Assembly: GCA_015501595.1 (NCBI GenBank) | Contig: JADNRX010001403.1 | Span: 1-10,006 of the forward strand | From: Hymenopellis radicata | Lineage: Eukaryota > Basidiomycota > Agaricomycetes > Agaricales > Physalacriaceae | DNA length: 10,006 bases | Direction of reading: 5' to 3' | Shown here: piece by piece, positions 8,901-10,006 of the stretch | Numbering within the stretch: position 1 is the first letter of the stretch | How the letters are laid out: every line of letters starts with the position of its first letter | Position numbers and translations under genes: made by a program | The notes under the pieces: generated by a model | Database searches by the model: none | Told to the model about the DNA's origin: nothing | What the model saw: only the letters and a program-made list of their open reading frames with translations

Positions 8901-10006
8901 CTGAACGAAGGTCGGCAGATCAAAACCGCTGAAGTGTAAGAGTGAGTAATGTCTGTCTTTAAACCTACCAATGCACCTACGTGTAAAGATTATCTCGCGT
9001 GTTTGACTAGAAATCCGACATCTGCATGTAAGAAATTCCTCCAGCTTTCACTATTCCGTCGAGTTGTGCAGTATCCAGGCCTGCTTCCACAGCCAAGTTA
9101 CGCGTCAATGTAAAAATAGCGCTCGGCTCCAAGTTCATGTTGAAATTGAGGGCAGGCGACGTAGTCGTCGACTTCGGCTCTGCATTGAAATCGGTGTCCG
9201 TGTCAATGGTACCAAGGGGAGATTCCGAAAGACGAAACGGTTGATTTAATATTGGTGATCTGAAGAGCAGCACTGAAGGGGTTCTGGAGGTCCACAGTAA
9301 CATGACTAATGTTATTGTCCCGTCCGGTTGTGGTGAGGACTTGACAAGGTTGGTCTGAGTAAATGACTTGGCGAGACCGTGGTGCTTACCTTCCAATGCC
9401 GCCTTATTCAACAGAGCGGTCTTCAAACCAGGCAAGACGACGTCAATATCCAAGGTCTGGAAGGCCTCGGAAAGAGAAGCAATATCTGTACTGCCATCAT
9501 AACCAACGATCGCCAATGAGACATCTTGATTTTGAGTCAGAAGCTATCTCCACATGAATGTAATCCTTACCTTTCTGTCCGACGAAGTCATTCAGAGTTT
9601 GGAGGCCCTGGTCGTTGTCATTAGGCTGTCGAAAGGTGAGCAGACGTTTGCCGAAGAGGAGTCATAACTGACTTTGAAATGTCGAGAGCTTGCAGTGTGT
9701 TCTTTCCCATGTTGAGCGTAAGGTTCGGGAGCAAAGCAGTTCCCAACGTCGCTCCATCTCTCCGGAGCTGTAATGCTATTTTGCTTTTAGAAGCGGTCTG
9801 AGTCGGCCGGATGAAGCTCACTCAAGTCGCCGGTGGAGAGTTGCAGGTTCGACGGGTTCTGGATCGTCACTGAATTGAATTCATCAGCTCAAGAATCAAT
9901 CAGAATTGAAGGAAGTGTTCAGGAGTACACACCGGTTGATCCCAAGGGTGATTCCGTCTTCTGTTCCTCCCTGGACATCGACATCATCTATCTTCGTCAT
10001 CCCCTT
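2934..10006 (-). CDS. Large DUF3712/Tag1-like membrane-anchored protein, 5'-partial, 29 exons, several reading-frame breaks
   Basis: Spliced translation gives about 1,890 residues. The start lies beyond 10006; the stop is TAA at 2934-2936. The product is a chain of beta-rich modules with recurring signatures such as VQGGTEDGITLGIN, LQLRRDGATLG, KGFNGL, GRIVPQ, PFGF and KGDSVQP. These are typical of the fungal DUF3712 (LEA-2/Ig-like) family that I associate with the yeast vacuolar protein Tag1, implicated in ending starvation-induced autophagy; that role is family knowledge, not shown here. Many N-x-S/T sequons (NDT, NST, NNT, NVS, NIS, NET, NMS) fit a lumenal or extracellular ectodomain. No transmembrane helix is visible; relatives have one near the N-terminus, which is outside the window. 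The last roughly 100 residues are Ser/Thr/Glu-rich. Exons 14-29 (7588-2934) are open for 1,299 codons. Exons 6, 10, 12 and 13 contain frame breaks and exon 6 an in-frame TAG, so a full-length product is uncertain. One gene is preferred to two tandem genes because frame and family order run continuously across every splice. Confidence 0.83.
2937..3230 (-). other. Ser/Thr/Glu-rich low-complexity C-terminal tail of the Tag1-like protein
   Basis: The last exon ends with roughly 100 residues made mainly of S, T, A, E and D, with runs such as SSSTGKETGTTTASA and SSSQGDSSSDESTDASS, closing on RRSTD. It follows the last folded-looking segment (VPTTYNFSLSFD). There is no hydrophobic stretch or GPI-signal-like terminus after it, so the protein is not anchored at this end. 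Such tails are usually disordered and, in a lumenal or extracellular setting, O-glycosylated; that is inference. The composition also gives the opposite strand a long spurious open frame. Confidence 0.75.
3876..9930 (-). other. Set of 28 short spliceosomal introns in the Tag1-like gene
   Basis: Introns inferred from GT donors, AG acceptors and frame-restoring joins, 5' to 3' on the minus strand: 9870-9930, 9776-9821, 9626-9668, 9525-9570, 9340-9389, 8929-8980, 8795-8845, 8613-8664, 8434-8484, 8213-8259, 8110-8157, 7891-7943, 7589-7637, 6927-6977, 6826-6878, 6750-6797, 6656-6706, 6056-6110, 5967-6014, 5825-5871, 5729-5780, 5574-5627, 5432-5477, 5336-5384, 5210-5262, 4917-4967, 4803-4853, 3876-3921. 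Sizes are 43-61 nt. Most contain a CTNAY-like branch sequence (CTGAC, CTCAC, CTAAT) shortly before the acceptor. The least certain is 9626-9668, which needs a GTTATG donor; a GTCAGT donor four bases upstream looks better but breaks the frame. The donor of the first intron is GTGTAC, chosen over an overlapping GTGTGT because only it keeps frame. Introns 5574-5627 and 4917-4967 are multiples of three without in-frame stops. Confidence 0.78.
7684..9219 (-). other. Cluster of frameshifts and a stop codon within exons 6-13 of the Tag1-like gene
   Basis: Conserved sequence jumps frame at short homopolymers that no intron can explain. On the plus strand these are: TTT 7684-7686 (one base too many, in HGKDSD); CCCC 8024-8027 (one too few, before VVIQSF); CCC 8355-8357 (one too many, before DDLAITGDVGG); and GGGG 9216-9219 (one too many, before LGTIDTDTD). 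A further pair at CC 8385-8386 and TTT 8400-8402 appears to cancel out, leaving TVSW out of frame between two in-frame segments. A TAG interrupts exon 6 at 9007-9009. Flanking residues stay family-like on both sides, so decay is recent or the breaks are base-calling errors. No comparable break was found from 7588 down to 2934. Confidence 0.7.

Noticed and set aside
9870..9936. Frameshift between the first two exons in the window
   Set aside because: Using the donor GTGTAC at 9930 instead of the overlapping GTGTGT restores the frame (LGINR joined to LTIQNPSN).
2934..10006. Two tandem paralogous genes rather than one large gene
   Set aside because: The repeated motifs about 3 kb apart first suggested this. 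However, every junction from 7588 down to 5335 splices in frame without a stop, and the module order matches the single-chain family.
1..10006. Mobile element, CRISPR array or bacterial-type system
   Set aside because: I found no transposase or reverse-transcriptase motifs, terminal repeats with target duplications, or spaced direct repeats on either strand.

Overview
The window looks like nuclear DNA of a filamentous or mushroom-type fungus, most likely a basidiomycete. The evidence is a dense set of 43-61 nt spliceosomal introns with GTNNGN donors and CTNAY-like branch points, an intron-split tRNA-Tyr, and two fungal protein families. There are no bacterial operons, CRISPR arrays, plasmid functions or recognisable transposons.

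Layout: 1-800 is mostly unassigned, with a weak candidate for the last exon of a minus-strand gene (86-286) and a pair of perfect palindromes (735-770). A minus-strand tRNA-Tyr(GTA) with a 13-nt intron lies at 832-917 with its T5 terminator at 810-814. Its 5' end is only 83 bp from the start codon of a divergent, intronless gene (1001-2191, +). That gene encodes a 396-residue membrane protein with DysFN/DysFC (dysferlin) modules, typical of the Pex24/Pex30 family of ER-peroxisome membrane peroxins. The interval 2192-2933 holds a possible small two-exon minus-strand gene (2290-2671) that I do not recognise.

The rest of the window, 2934 to beyond 10006, is one large minus-strand gene. I resolved it into 29 exons and 28 introns. 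It encodes about 1,890 residues of a fungal DUF3712/Tag1-like protein: many repeated beta-rich LEA-2/Ig-like modules, abundant N-glycosylation sequons and a Ser/Thr/Glu-rich C-terminal tail. Its N-terminus, where the family carries its membrane anchor, is outside the window. Exons 14-29 (7588 down to 2934; 1,299 codons) are completely open. In contrast, the stretch between about 7684 and 9219 carries at least four single-base frameshifts in short homopolymers, a probable set of compensating indels, and one in-frame TAG. The residues around these breaks are still well conserved, so this is either very recent inactivation or local sequence error.

The genes do not form a functional cluster. The common theme is only that both recognised proteins belong to endomembrane compartments (ER/peroxisome and probably vacuole).
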